From assembly GCA_016748015.1 (NCBI GenBank), contig JAAOMT010000776.1, positions 493,496-557,495 of the forward strand: a DNA stretch of 64,000 bases, given 5' to 3'. Positions within the stretch are counted from its first letter, which is position 1. Each line of letters begins with the position of its first letter. This document shows, in pieces, positions 43,560 through 57,480 of the stretch. Below the pieces are notes generated by a model. It saw nothing but the letters and a program-made list of their open reading frames with translations. It was not told the origin of the DNA and made no database searches. The DNA comes from Geosiphon pyriformis. Its lineage: Eukaryota; Glomeromycota; Glomeromycetes; Archaeosporales; Geosiphonaceae. The position numbers and the translations under genes are program-made.

Positions 43560-46500
43560 TAAATACTGTTTTAAATATTGTTATAAATAAACTTAATAGA
43601 ATATTGTGGTAATTTTTGGTGTTTTAAATTTGAATAAAAAAGCTGTAAGATTTTTTTTGAATAAATAAAAAGCATATTAGAAGTATTAGTCTTTGTAAAT
43701 TTTTACTATATATAAATATATCTGTAAAATTTTTTGGTTATAAGACACAAAAATGTATTTTGGCAGTTTGTGGTTATTATTTGAGTAGAAAAACCAATAC
43801 AAAGTTATTAAAAAAATTGTGATTAATATGTAATAATATAAAAAAATATAATAATATATAATAATAATACATAATAACTTAAAATAATACAAGATAATAC
43901 ACAATAACATAAAATAACTAGTTATAATATAGAATAATTAGTTAGAAAGCAATAAAATAAAGCAATAACAGAAATAACAAACAATAGTTAGTAATAATAA
44001 ATAATTAAAAGCAATTTTATAAAACTAAAAAATATATATAAAAATAAATAATTTTAGCAGATAAAAAAAAAAATCTTCTCAATTTTTTTTAACATATTTT
44101 AGCTTAACTCGATAAGATTTTTTTATTTTATTTTCTCTATATTTTTTATTTAATCTACTTATACATAATTACAGGATTTGAATTATTAAAATTAAATTAA
44201 TTGTTTTTCTTATTTTTATTTTAGACTAAATACTATTAGCATAAACAGTTTTAGAATTTTAATAACTTAGACTAAGTATTTTAATCATGATAATTGATAA
44301 TACTAATTTTTTTTTCTTTTTTTTTGTTTTATTTTTATTTTTTTCTTGTTTGTTTTATTTTTATTTTTTTTCTTATAGAATAATAACAAAAAAAATCAAT
44401 TGTTTAGAAATAGACTTTATAATAGTCTAGTAAAAAAAAAAGCTTTTTTTAAGTTTAGATATTAATTCTTTCTTGTTAGCTTATTAGAAAAACAAAAAAA
44501 CAATATTAGATCTTAGTAACTGTGCTCAATTAGCTCAGAAAAAATAGCTTATATTTACAATTACAATCTGTCAAAATATATTTTTGTGTCTTATAGCCAA
44601 AAAACTCTATAAGTAAATTTATATATAATAAAAACTTTTAGAGACTAATAAATTTCAACATATTTTTTATGCAATTAAAAAAAATTTTATAGTTTTTTAC
44701 TTAAATTCAAAACTTCAAACATTACTATAATACTTTACCAAGTTTATTCATAATATTTGGTGTTTTTTGTAAGTTTATAAAATTTACAGAGACAAAACAC
44801 TGCAGAAATTCACAAAAATAGCAATTATTAAAATTATAGAAAAAAATTATTTGCTATTTAGAAGAGTATTATATCACTATTTTAAAAAAAACTTAAGAAT
44901 ATTAACAAAAACTATTGCTATCAAAAGCAATTTTTGTCATTATATACATGCTAAAATTAACTATTTATAAAGCCAAACAACTAATATAGAAAAACTTGAA
45001 AAATAAATTCATTAACAATTATTAATATATTTAATTTTAATTATTATATAAACTATAACTAAGACTTTTATTTTAATTAACAAAAAAATTAAGATATATA
45101 TTTAAAACTAATATTTTTAATGAAAAAAAAAACAAATATTGAAATTTGATTTCAAAAAATCCAAGTTTAATTTTAACAATAATACACAAATCACATAAGA
45201 AAAAGTTCTACTTATAATATTACCCAAGTAAAAAACCAATCCAAAAATATTGAAAAATCATAATTAATATATGATAAAATAAAAAAGTGTAATAATATAA
45301 AATAATACAAAATAATACATAATAATACAGAATAATATAAGATAATACACAATAATATAAAATAGCACAGAATAATTAGTTATAATATAAAATAACTAAT
45401 TATAGTATAAAAAAAAGCAATAACAAAAATAATAAGTAATAGCTAATAATAACAAACAATTGAAAACAATTTTGTAAAACTAGAAAATATATATAAAAAC
45501 AAGTAGTTTTAGCAAATAGAAAAAAACAAATAAAAAACAAAAACTGTTTTTTTTAAAACATATTTTATTTTCAACTTAATAAAAATCTTTTCTTTTCTTT
45601 ATATATTTTTATTTTTTATTAAATAAAAATATTATTTAATTTACTTATATATAATCTCAGAATTTGTGTTATTAAAATCAAATTAATTGTTTTTTTTATT
45701 TTTATTCCAGATCAGATGCTCTTAATATAAACAGCTTTAGAATTCTAATAACTTAAACTAATCACTTTTGATTATAATAATTGATAATATTAAAAAAATT
45801 AACTGTTTGAAAATAGACTTCATGATAATCTGATAAAAAAAAAAGCTTTTTTTAAGTTTAAATATTAAATCTATCTTGTTAATTTACCAGAAAAATGAAA
45901 AAACAATACCAAACTTTAGCAATTGTGTTTGACTAGCTCAGAAAAGATAGCTTATATACACTTAATTACAAACAGTTAAATCATATCTCTGTGTTTTATA
46001 ACTAAAAAACTACAAATAAATTCACATTTATTAAAAAATTTTAAAAAACTGATAACTCTAATCTGTTATCTATGTTAATAAAAAAACTTTTCAAGCTTTT
46101 TTATTCAAATATAGAGCACCAAACATTACTATTATACTTCATTAAGTTTATCCATAATATTTGGTGTTTTTTGTAAAATTATAAAATTTACAAAGAAAAA
46201 ACATTCCAGAAATTTACAAAAGTGGTAATTATTAAAACTATAAGAAAAAATTATTTACTATTTAGAAGAGCATTATTTTAACACTTTAAAAAAGACTTAA
46301 AAATATCAACAGAAACTGTTATTGCCAAAAGCAATTTTTGTTACTATGTACTTACTAAAATTAACTATTTAATAAGCCAAACAACTAATATAAAAAAACT
46401 CGAAAAATAAATTTAACTTTAATTACTACACAAACCATAGCCAAGATTTTTGTCTTAATTAACAAAAAAATTAAGATATATACCTAAAACTAATACTCTT

Positions 46501-48350
46501 AGTAGAAAAAAAACAAACATTAAAATTTAATTTCAAAGAATTCAAGTCTAATTTAAACAATAATACACAAACCATACAAGAAAAAATTTTATTTATAATC
46601 AATAAAAAATCAAGGTTTTTTTATTAATAATCTTTTTATATTATCTGATTTCAAAAAGCAAAATCTTACTTAATCAACTTACTAAATTACCAGCAAAAAC
46701 TCTAAAAACTCTTAAAAATCTATATCTTTAGAATTCTAACTAGAATCTTTGAACTAAATTTCTAAAAAAATACAGAGTTATGTTTGAAAGTCTTATTTTA
46801 ATATCCAGTAATCCAATCAGAAACATTTTTTTTGAACACAATTTTTAGTACTACTTTTAATTGAATTAACAACTATTTTCTTAGAAACAATATTTATATT
46901 ACAAGTTATTGTTGTCACCAATAAAAAAAACAATTAGCATTAAGTTTAATAAAGTAACCAAATATACTTTTATCAATATTCTTTTTATTAACAATTAAAA
47001 AAATTCTTATTACTTAAATTATAATTTACAAAAACATTACTAGACTAAAAAAAATTTATAATAAAAAAATACATATATCTGGATTGCAAAAACCAAAAAA
47101 ACAATTATAATCAATAATTAAAATAAGACCAAAACAATATAAACTCTATTTTTTTTGACTGGAATTGCAGATTTGTAGTACCAAAGTCTTAATAAAAAAC
47201 TAAATAATTTTATCATTTTTAAACTTGTCTTCTTATATAATTTTTGTGATTCAAATAGACTTATTAGACTATAAAATCAATTTAATATAATAAAACAAAA
47301 AGATCACAAAGCTAGAATTACTTATTTTAAAAAATTCAATCAAACTCTCTGCCAAATTTAGATAATTAAAAGAAGCTATTACATTTTAGGTCAAATTCTT
47401 AACCAATTTATTAAAAAACTAAGAAGCAGTATCTTTTGATTTGTTAAATCTTAATACTTTAGTAATTTATAAAAGACTATAATACTTGTTTGTAACTTTG
47501 AATTAGCAAAACAAGAAGCCAACCATATCCAAATCATCAATTTGGCTATTATTAAAAGTAAATTTAACAAGATATGATAGTAATATTTGGTGCTTTGAGT
47601 TTGAATATAAAAAGCTTAAGGTTTTTTTTTGTAGGCATATATAGCATATTAAAATTATCAGTCTTTAAAGATTTGTTATGAATATGAATTTATTTATAAA
47701 GTTTTTTGGTTATAAGACACAAAAAGATAGTTTAATTGTTTACTGTTTATATAAATAAGCTATTTTCTTTGAGTTAGTAAGTACAGTTTCTAAAGTTTAA
47801 TGGTGTTTTTTTACTCTTTTGATAAGCTATTAAGATAATATTAATATTCAATTTTAAAAAAAACTTCCTTCTTTTACCAAATTATTATAAAGTCTATTAT
47901 TAGACAGTTAATTTTACAATGTTGCTGCTTTAAAAAAAAATAAGTAAAAAATAAAAAATAAAAAAAAATAAAAAAAAATAAACAAAAAAGAAAGAAGTAT
48001 TATTAATTATTATAATCAAAAATAATTAGTCCAAATCATTATTGTTTTGAGATGTTTTATGCTAAAAACATTTGGCCAGAAATAAAAATAAGATAATTAA
48101 TTAATTTAAGTTAAATGCAAGAATCCATAAATTATGTTGTTATAGATGTTTTCTTTTGTCTCTAATAATTGTATTATGATTAATTTCTACAGTTTTTTAG
48201 ATCAAGTAATAATATAATAAATTATTTAATTTTAATACAGAGATAAGTATATTAATTTCAATTGGTATTACTTTTGATTTATGCTGAATTTTTATTTAAT
48301 ATATTATTACTATTTTTTTATTTAAGAATCTAAAGATTAGCTTAGTAAGT
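43560..48350. repeat. Cluster of decayed A/Z-type LTR relics, tandem and inverted
   Basis: Two direct copies about 1.4 kb apart (43790-45220 and 45230-46610) each hold a plus-sense LTR ending ATAATA (GTAACA decayed), a PBS remnant TTTGGTGTTTTTTGTAA (about 44753 and 46156) and the start of gag (LLFRRVLYHYFKKN resembles Z's LEFVKFLFQHYC). Inverted LTR copies flank them at about 43600-43780 and 47520-48350. The shared string GGTTATAAGACACAAAAA and its complement recur at 43731, 44583 and 47708. Very A+T-rich. Confidence 0.65.
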
Positions 48351-48379
48351 TTTTCTAATTTTTTAACAAGTATTAAATA

Positions 48380-49412
48380 ATTTTTTCTGGTAAGTGTTTT
48401 TGTTATTAAATTTGATGTGTAACATAATGTTTCTGTCAAAATTGCTGTTAATAGCCACTGCTATACTAGTTTTTTAAGAAGAATTTCTGTTATATCTTTA
48501 TATTTTTAATTATGTCTTTTTTTGAAATTCCTGTAAAGATACTTTTTTTATTTTGTGCTAATATTAGATGTCTGTATTTTTTTACTTGTAGTAAAACAGT
48601 ATTTTATTTCTAATAAATTCAAAAAGAACTAAAATAAAAAATAAAATTCCACAAAATTAGTATTTGTAAAATAATTTTGATTAAAAATTATTTTTCCAAA
48701 GATATGGAGAGCTTGTTTTAGATTTTTAAGTTAACTGTTAATTTTGGTCAAAATATTACAAGTATTTTTTAGATAATTTTATGTATTTAATATCCTTTTA
48801 ATGTGTTTTTAATCTTGTTAAGCTTTGGATCTTATTTATGTTTTTGTTAAAGTGTTGGATGTTTTTACTATTGTTTTTTTTAATAAAAAAGCAATGGTAA
48901 AAAAAGAAGTAGTGGCTTTTTTGGTTGTTTGTAAAGGACCAAATTATAAAAAAAAAGATCTTCAATTCCACTAATTTTAGTATTAGTAATAATACAAAAC
49001 TTGAAAAACACACTGTTTAGCTTTTTTTAAAATTATAATTCAATTCTTTCACTTTTTTTTGTTTTTATTTTATCTAATTGACTTATTGTTTTTTATTATT
49101 CTCTTTTTTTGTCTGTTTTTTTTAGTTAGAAAGCTATCACATATATACATATTTTGAATTATATATAATTATGTCTATTTTAACTAATTAATAAGTAATT
49201 GCTAAACTATTAGATTTTTTATTTGACTGTAAGTGCCTTTTGGCTTCCTTGTTTATGTTAAATTAAAGATGTTTGTGCACATTTTGTATACTATTATGTA
49301 CACATTACATTTTTTAATTTTATTTATTAATCTGTATTATTTATACTATTATTTAATAATTGGTTAATATATTATAATATTATTATTTTTGATTTTTGTT
49401 AATTTTTATTAG
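48380..49412 (-). repeat. Probable 3' LTR of relic element E
   Basis: Positions about 48590-48660 and 48720-48750 resemble B's LTR (TAATAAATTCAAAAAGAAC..., AATTTTGGTCAAAATATTAC), and the next bases (ATTATTTTTCTCTTAAG) look like a decayed polypurine tract. Boundaries are approximate. Confidence 0.4.
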
Positions 49413-52400
49413 ATAATATTATTTTTCTCTTAAGATTAAGTTTCATCAAAATCGATATGTATTTTTTCAATGTTAATATCTAACATAAAAGTCTGTATAT
49501 TTGTTTAAATTATTTGTTTTTGCAAGTTCTCAAATTTATTATTAATAAGTTTTCTAATTCTATTAAGAGTAAATATATTCATTTTATTTATTAATACTTT
49601 TGAGCAATATTAAAACAGCATATAAAATTAGTATGCTGCCTTAAAATAGTGCTTAAAATTGCTTTTTTCAGTTAGTTTTTCAAATTTTTGGAGTTTTGTT
49701 TTATCAATATTCTTGCTATTTTTCTTAATGTAAATTGTTTAAAAATCTAATTGTGTGGCTATTATAAAGTATATATAGCAAAAAAAAGCAATTAAATTTG
49801 TTTTTTTTTTGACATTGTATTTTTTAGAAGCTAGAATTTTTTTATGATTTTATTAATCAATATATTAGCATTTTTTGTTTTTTATGATAAGAGTTAAAAC
49901 AATTTGTGTTTGGCTCATTTTCTTACATGACTGGATTTTTTTATATAATATTTCAAAATTATTAAGAGTAATTTCTAATGAAGAATTATTTTTTTGTAGT
50001 AGCCAAAATAAAACTTGGTAAATATTTATAATATTTTTAAGTATATTCATAATAAAAATAAATAATAAATAAATACTAAAATAAATTATTTTTATATATC
50101 AAAATTTTAAAAGAATTTCTTTAATAGTTTAATGTTTCTAATTTTTTTAATTATTTTTGAAATTGTTTTAATTTTTTTTTTATATTAATAATGATAATCC
50201 AAATATAGTTGATCGAATTAATTGTCTCTTAAGTAATGTTTAATAATTATTATTGGCTCTAAATTTTATGGAATTTGGTTAAGAGACACAATTAGTTATG
50301 TGTTTTTAATTTAAGCATTAACAGATCAAATAATTATTGTTAATAATAAATTTTTAATTAATTACTATGTGCAATTTTTTTCAAAATTTTATTACTTAAA
50401 TATAACTTATATGCTCTGTTACCCAAGATATTGTGAACATAAAAGAGTCTGTTTTATTTGTTATTAAATTTCTTACTTTATTGTTTTTTTGCTTTTGTTT
50501 AATATAATAAAATTTTGTTTTCTATTTTGTAAATAACAGATTGTTTTGAAAGTTTGTTATCATATTGAACTTTTTGTTATTTTTAAAAGTACTCAATATT
50601 ATTGATTGTACATTGGTAATTGTTTTCTAGTTTTTCTAACAGTTTACAAGCTCATTTTTTAATAGTTTTTTGTAAAATTTTTTTATTTATTATTAGTTTT
50701 ATAGATAACATAGCATTTCTTTTATATATTAATTCAAATAGTGTGAATTTTGTAGTATTATATTTTAGTGTTTGATAAGCCAATAAAACTAAAAGAATAA
50801 ATAAATCTTATTTTTGTTCTATTTTATTGTTTATTTTTATTAATAATTTGCATAATATTCTATTAAAATGTTCTATCAATCTATTTGTCTGTAAATAATA
50901 AAGTAACAAAAAAAGCCATTTTATCTTAAAGTATTAACTGATTTTAACAAGCAAATTGTTTACAAAGTAAGTTCTTTAATCTAAAAGTAATTTTTTTAAA
51001 TAATTATGTCTCCAAATCAAATTTTTATATACAAAATTAACAAATAATTTAGCATCTGTGGTTTTAATGACTCTTGCTTTTGGTTATTTTGTTAAATAGT
51101 CCATAGTAACTGTAATGTATTGGTTCTTTTTAGTAGTAATAGTTAGTAATTTTACTAGATTGATTCCTATTTTATTAAATAATTTTTTATTTTAATGGAT
51201 TATAATAGTTTGGTTGTTTTTAATTTTCTTTTTTTTTAATATATATTGTAATTACAAACATATTATATAATATTATTATATATTTTTGGTCAGTGATATT
51301 AACTAGTTGTTTATTGAATTGTGACTTCTTTTGCAAAGTGTTCTGTATTTAAATCTAAGTACATATTAAAAGGGATAATTTTTTTTCAGTTTTGGTAATT
51401 ACTTAGAATAGATTATGTTGATAATGTTGATATAATATATTGTTTTTAACTAGGTAATGTTTAACTTGTTTCTAAATTTTTATTTGTTTTTTTAATAATA
51501 ATTTTATTGGTAATTAAAGAATTATAAGATAATATATTAGATGTTAATGTGTTTTGGTGTTTATTTTGATTGAGTAGTAGGTAATTTTTGGTGGTTATAT
51601 ATGTCTCATTCAGGATAGATAGTTTGTATTTGTGTTCTTGGTTTCTTTTTTATAAATAATATTATATATGTAGAATTGTAAAGTAGTAATTCATCTGACA
51701 TAATGTTCATTCAACAAGTTTTTGTTTATTAATCAGATAAGTTTTTTGTAATCTGTAATAATATTGAATAAGTCATATAACAAATATTGTCTGAAATATT
51801 TTATAGCTTATACAATTATAAAGCATTCTACTTTATAAGCTATATAGTTTTTTTTGGCTATGCTTAAATCTTTGTTGATATATGTAACTATGTTTTTTTT
51901 TTTATCTTGTTATAATAACATAGCACTTAGACTTGTTCCAGAAACATTGGTTGAAAGTACAAATTTTTTAGTAAAATCGGAATATATTAAAATAGAAGCT
52001 TTAATGAATTTTGCTTTAGGTAGTCAAATATTTGTTCTTGTTTTTTATTCTATTTTCATGTTGTATTTTTAGCTAATAATTAATTTAATAATTGAGCCAC
52101 TATTTATAAGTCTTTAATAAATTTTTAGTAGTATAAAATGAGTTTTAAAAATCCTCAAAGTTTAATTAAATTCTGAAAACAAAAAATTTTTGACTTTCTT
52201 AATTTTCACAGAGTTAAATTTTATTTTATTTTTTCTAATAATGTGCCCTAAAAAAATTAGTTGTGATTTTCTTAAATAGTATTTTTTGGGGTTAAATTTT
52301 AGTTTAATGGTTCAAAGTTTTTTGAAAACTTGCTATAAATATTTAAGATGCTTCTTAAATATTGGTAAGAATATATTTATGTTATCCAAGTAGACCATTA

Positions 52401-53720
52401 TAGATTTTTACAAAATTCTGGAGTAGATAATATTTATTAACTGTTAGAATATTGTGAAAGCATTAGTTAATCTGAATGACATTATATTAAATTTGTAATT
52501 ACTATTTTAAATTGTAAAGATAGTCTTTTTTTGGTCATTAAGGTTTATAGCTACTTGCCAATATTTATTAATAAGATTTAAGATTGAAAACTATTTGGAT
52601 TTTCTTAGAATATTCAAAATTTTATCAATTTGTAATAAAGAGTAAATATTTTTTTTGGTAACATTATTGAGTTTTTTATAGTCAATACAGAATCGGATTT
52701 TTCTATTTTTTTTCTGTACTAAAACAACAAATAAAGACTAAAAGCTTATAAAGAGTTTTATAAGCCTATTTTTTAATATTCAATCAACTTTTTCTTTTAT
52801 AAAATTATATTTGGATAGTAGTACTTAATAAACATATTGCTTAATGGATAATATATTTTCTGTATGAATCTGATGATAAACCAAGTTGGTTTATCCAAAC
52901 TTATTTTTTTTGGCAAAAATATTTAAGTATTTTAAGATAAATGCTTTTAATTATTTTTGTTATCAAAAGTTTAGTGATCTAAAATTGAGCTTAATTAATT
53001 CTTTACTAGTCATTTGGTAATATTCAGTACTTGGTTTTAATAGAATTGGTTCAGTTTTATAATATAATATCAACCAAAAGAAGTCAAAAATTTTTTGAAG
53101 TTCATGTTAATTAGCAATATCTGTACTCAGATATTTTAGAACTGTATTTTCAGATAAGTGTATAGTTTTTTCAAATAAGTTATAAATGAGTATTTTTATT
53201 TACAAGTAGTTATAGTGTGATATATACAAATTGGTAAAACCAATTAAAAATTGTTTACAGAAAAAAGCATACAGTTTAAATAAAAAATTTTTTTCTGTTG
53301 TCTTCTTGTATGTGTTAAATAAATATGTTTTGAATAATAAAATTGTAATTATTTTATTAATTCAGATTATATTTAAAGTTTTTTTGTATTGTTTCTATGT
53401 AGTTAACAGATAGTGTGACTATTTTTATAGAATTAAAACTTTGAGTTTTATGTTTGGTCTTTTCTAGCTCTTTTTAGGTTTTAATGATAATTAATCTAGT
53501 AATTTAGAGTAAAGATAAGAAAATTGTTTGTGCAATTTTTTTTTTGGTTTATTTATATATAATTGGTTTGATTTATTGTGTAATAAAACTATTAGATTTT
53601 TCATATTAATTTTCTTCCTGACTAAATTAGATTAAAAAGTTATTTGTATTATGGCTCTAGTTAATATTTTGAACACTAATTTTAGATTATTTATAATAAC
53701 AACAAATAGTTCTAATGTTA
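49413..53720 (-). pseudogene. Element E: decayed gypsy (post-INT ORF, INT, RNase H, RT, dUTPase)
   Basis: No long frame survives, but the order is that of B. The integrase C-terminal region is at about 50230-50540, the integrase core at about 50900-51200 (GTTAAATAGTCCATAGTAACTGTAATG matches B's 12040-12066), RNase H and connection at about 51700-52350, and RT at about 52380-52760 including YLDN (52381-52392) and a FCVDY-type motif near 52690. The dUTPase is around 53520-53720. It breaks off inside the dUTPase, where the plus-strand element D begins. Sequence is heavily shifted to A+T. Confidence 0.65.
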
Positions 53721-53789
53721 ATGTTTGGTTTCTGGAATATCAAAGATTAAATTCAGTATTGGTTGGATATATCTGCTTTGGTTGTCATC

Positions 53790-55150
53790 AATAAAAAAAC
53801 TGAATCAAAACAAGAAAAAACTACAGAAAACAAAGAAAAAATGGCAACTGCTTACATTGCAAAGATTCCAGAATTTACTGGTGAGGATAATGATACTAGT
53901 TTTCAAGAATGACTTGACAAAGTTCAGAAAGCAGGAGATGTAAATGGTTGAAATGCAGTAAGAATACTCAAAGCAATTCCATACTTTTTCTAAGAAACTG
54001 TAGGAGAATAGTTTGAAAACTTGGAAGAACTATTTGGAAACTAGCAAGCATTCAAAGATGCTTTCTTACAACAATTCACTGACAACAACACCTCTATTAC
54101 TCTCTACAATCACTTTCAAAATATTAAACAAAAAACATTTAAAACTGTTATGACTTATCTTGGAAGATTCAACAAACTTCTTTGACAAATTTGACAATTA
54201 GAAACCAATAATTACTATTCTGATGCCCAGATTTTGGATTAGTTTATAACAGAATTAAAAAACAAATTGATCAAGAAAGTTCATTCACATGCCCCAGAAG
54301 ACTTAGCAACTGCCATTAGACATACAAAGAACTATAAAATGGCAATAGAAGAAGCAAACCACACCAAACCTGTCAACCTAGCTATTGAAGAAACCAGCTC
54401 AGCAGCTAACAAAAAATAGACCAACTTACAAAAAAAGTTGAAAGCTACTTTACAAACCAACAACAGCAGCAACAACCATAAAGATATCAACTCCCACAAC
54501 AATGCAACCAGAACAATTTTAGATCACCATCCAACAACCAACCTCAAAATTGTCATTATTATTAAATTCCAGAACACTGGAAACGAAATTGCAGAAAATT
54601 GCAAAGAAACCAACAAAACAGGAGTAATTAACATTACTCTTCATTACAACAATCTTATTATCAATCTCTATTACCAACTTATTATTCACCAAGACCACAA
54701 AATCAAAACAGTTACTATCAACCAGCTCTACAACCAATGCAGCAACAATATCAGCAACCTTTACTAATTCAGCAATATCAGACACCACCCACCCAACAAT
54801 ATCAAATACCAGCCAGAAAATTGGTTCAACATAACCAATTCACATCCCAAAATCAATTTCAAAATAACAACAATAGAATCAACCCAAATAACCAGTTGAT
54901 TCCCCAAAATTCTGGTCAACAAAGACCCAATTATTATTACACTCAACCCAATTATCTTACAATGTCTGAAAGATCGGATTTTCAACAATCTGCACTTTTT
55001 AAAAGTGAAGTTGCAGAACCAAGATCAAACTTTTTCAAAAATACCATTCCATCAACCCAAATTGCCCAAAATGCCAACCTTTCAGATATCTTTCTATTCG
55101 AATTTGAAGCCAATAAATCACCATTCTTGCTTAACAATGCAGCAATCAAT
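53790..55150 (+). pseudogene. D: gag (5'-truncated)
   Basis: In frame with the ATG at 53841: MATAYIAKIPEFTGEDNDTS, then Trp codons changed to TGA at 53911 and 53948. FTDNNTSITLYNHFQNIKQK and KLIKKVHSHAPEDLATAIRH follow. A frame change near 54410 precedes a Gln/Asn-rich tail and a zinc knuckle reduced to CHYY-stop-IPEHWKRNC. About 61% identity-level similarity is apparent only locally; no figure was computed. Non-functional. Confidence 0.78.
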
Positions 55151-55159
55151 GAATAAAAA

Positions 55160-55690
55160 GCAATTACAGCAATGTATACTGAAGCTAAAGTTAAAGGAAA
55201 ACAAATTTGGTTAATCTTAGACAGTGGATCAGCTGGAAGTATTATCACCTACCAATTAATACAACAGCTTCAAAGAACTGTTAACAGACCAGCCCAAACT
55301 GTAATTGTCACAGCAAATGATATAAAAAAGACACCAGTAAGAAAAATTGACAACTTCTTATTTACTATTGATGAAATCACCATTCCAGTCAAAGTTTTAG
55401 TCATGAATACATCACAATACCAAGCTCTTGTCAGAAATAATTGGCTTCTCAAGGCCAATGCAAATTTGGACTGGAAAACTCAGGAATTGAAGACTTCATA
55501 CCAAGGACAATACACCAGAATATCTGCCATCTGTGGTACCTTTAATAAAAAATCTGAAAAAGCCCCAGTATTCGAATTTGAAAAGGAAAAAGAACTACCA
55601 ACCATTGAAACTTTTATGGCTCTTGAATCAACATCCAGTTGGGCTAAAGAAATAAAACAAGAAATCTTTAAGGAAACTGAAGGATAGAAT
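55160..55690 (+). pseudogene. D: retropepsin-like protease
   Basis: AMYTEAKVKGKQIWLILDSG then SAGSIITYQLIQQLQR: here the D-S-G triad is intact (55219-55227). Flap and C-terminal strands are TVIVTANDIKKTPVRKIDNF and VLVMNTSQYQALVRNNWLLK. The ORF is open for 171 residues and ends at a stop in the spacer. Confidence 0.83.
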
Positions 55691-56500
55691 GTTGTTCGAT
55701 ATTCTATACCAAAACCAAGAAAACAACCACCTTATATCCCATTCAAATGCAGAGATTGCAAGAAAAAACTTTCATCAATAAGAGCATGTATTTCTCCAAA
55801 AGAAGAATATGAAACTTGCACTTGTTATTACTGTAAAGCATGTCATAGAGAACGATTTGGATACCTTAAAAGAAGTGAAAAATGGGACAACACTTCTTGC
55901 CTTACATATAGAGACATGCTACTAGAAGAATACAACTGGATTGATATTGCAATAAGAGAAAGAGTATGTGACCAAACTTGCCAATATGCCTTATCAATTT
56001 CGGAAAAAGTTAAAAGAGGAACACCTTTTGATACAGCATACAACAGTCCTCTTAACAAACTCTACTACTATTCTTATGATGCTGAAATAATTTTCAACTT
56101 AACAATAGCATTAATCAATGGAGCCACTCCAGAAGATGTCCACCAAATGAAAGAAGCTGAATACATTGAGTATACCATGGAATTAGTTAGATTTGATTAT
56201 GAAAATAAAATAGAAATCTACCACCAAATTGCAAGTTATACATATCCAACCAAAGAAGCTCAAATTTAATGATTAGAGCAAATGAACATTCAATTATGTG
56301 AAGAATATATTATGTCTTGTAATGACCAATGGTGTTTAGAATGCTATGCTCTTAGCATTCTCCTGCCAGATAATAATGATGAAAATGAAATCAAATTTGA
56401 AGTATCTGAACTGGTAGAAGAACTACCAACCACCTCCATCTATCTTCTTGAAAATCAACTACCACTACAACTTAAGTATTTTAACAACCATGACCAAAGA
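55691..56500 (+). pseudogene. D: cysteine-rich and helical module
   Basis: FKCRDCKKKLSSIRACISPK, TCTCYYCKACHRERFGYLKR, a position where B has CLIC (here CLTY), then RVCDQTCQYALSISEKVKRG. The helical part (LNKLYYYSYDAEIIFNLTIA, EYIEYTMELVRFDYENKIEI) is very close to B. A TAA precedes the second cluster LCEEYIMSCNDQWCLECY. Conservation between D and B is as high as in enzymatic domains, so it is a genuine part of the element. Confidence 0.7.
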
Positions 56501-56930
56501 ATCAGACCAGAAAAAGCACACAAAATTGATACTAGATATAATCTAAGATACCCAGGAAAAGATACTTTGATTCTCCAACCAAAGTCCTTGACAAAAATCA
56601 ATCTCAAAATTGCTCTTGAAATTTCACCTGGAGCAATAGTTCAAATTGCTTCTAGATCATCATTGGCAAGCAAAGGAATCAATGTTAGAGGAGAAGTCAT
56701 AGACACAGAATATACTAGAAATATTACCATCATGTTGCAAAATGAAACAGACAAACTATTCAAGATTAAACATGCCAAAAAGATTGTCCAAGCAATTTAT
56801 TTACTTTTAATCAACATTTCGGGTTTACAATTAGTTAACAACAGAAAACAATTGAGAAAAACTGAAAAAGAAATGCAAGATTTTGGTTTAACTGGACAAT
56901 TTACAGTGCCAATAAACATAGCTCTCAATA
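56501..56930 (+). pseudogene. D: dUTPase domain
   Basis: Motif 1 AHKIDTRYNLRYPGKDTL (Gly and Asp of AGYDL altered), motif 2 IASRSSLASKGINV (best preserved of the copies), motif 3 GEVIDTEYTRNITIMLQN with the catalytic Asp, motif 4 AKKIVQAIYLLL, and motif 5 EMQDFGLTGQF (degraded). In frame with the preceding second Cys cluster and the following linker. Confidence 0.8.
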
Positions 56931-57480
56931 CACAGAATGAATCCCACCAGATTCTTCAACTTCCCTAACCAATTACCATTTCATCTTTTGGAGAACATCA
57001 CGAAATTTACACTTGCTCAAAACCCACCACTACCCAACAAATCTTTGAATCCAATAAACAAATCTGTTTGAAACATGAAATCTCAATTCCAAACGTTTAT
57101 ATTCCCAAAGGAATGAAAAAATTTCAAGTTACATTCTACAACTCTAATAATTACCCTATTGTCTTATTAAATAAATTAGAAATTAGAATCATATACAGCA
57201 ATATTTTCCAAGATGAAAACCCTCAAATTGTCTCTAATTTCATCGAAATTATAAGACATATACTACTTTCAAATTCAAATATCATTCCTACCACTAAAAA
57301 CTACCACCTTTTGGAAGAAAAACTCTCTCAAATCAACATAGATCTCTTAAAACCCCAACAACAAACACAATTGAAACAGCTAATAGCTGAATTTACAAAT
57401 ATATTTGCAAAAAACAACAATGATTTTGGAAAAACTGATATTGTCCAACATCAGATTTACACAAGAGATGTTCCACCAAA
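56931..57480 (+). pseudogene. D: linker between dUTPase and RT
   Basis: VPINIALNTQNESHQILQLP ends at a TAA. The beta-rich segment EISIPNVYIPKGMKKFQVTF and helical TQLKQLIAEFTNIFAKNNND then continue. Same layout as B 14403-13861. Confidence 0.65.

Noticed and set aside
43840-43920. AATAATACA repeats as a CRISPR array or satellite
   Set aside because: No regular spacer structure; it is low-complexity sequence within a decayed LTR.
51854-52072. Open frame on the plus strand resembling a small membrane protein
   Set aside because: It is antisense to the RNase H/connection region of relic E and owes its hydrophobicity to T-rich sequence.
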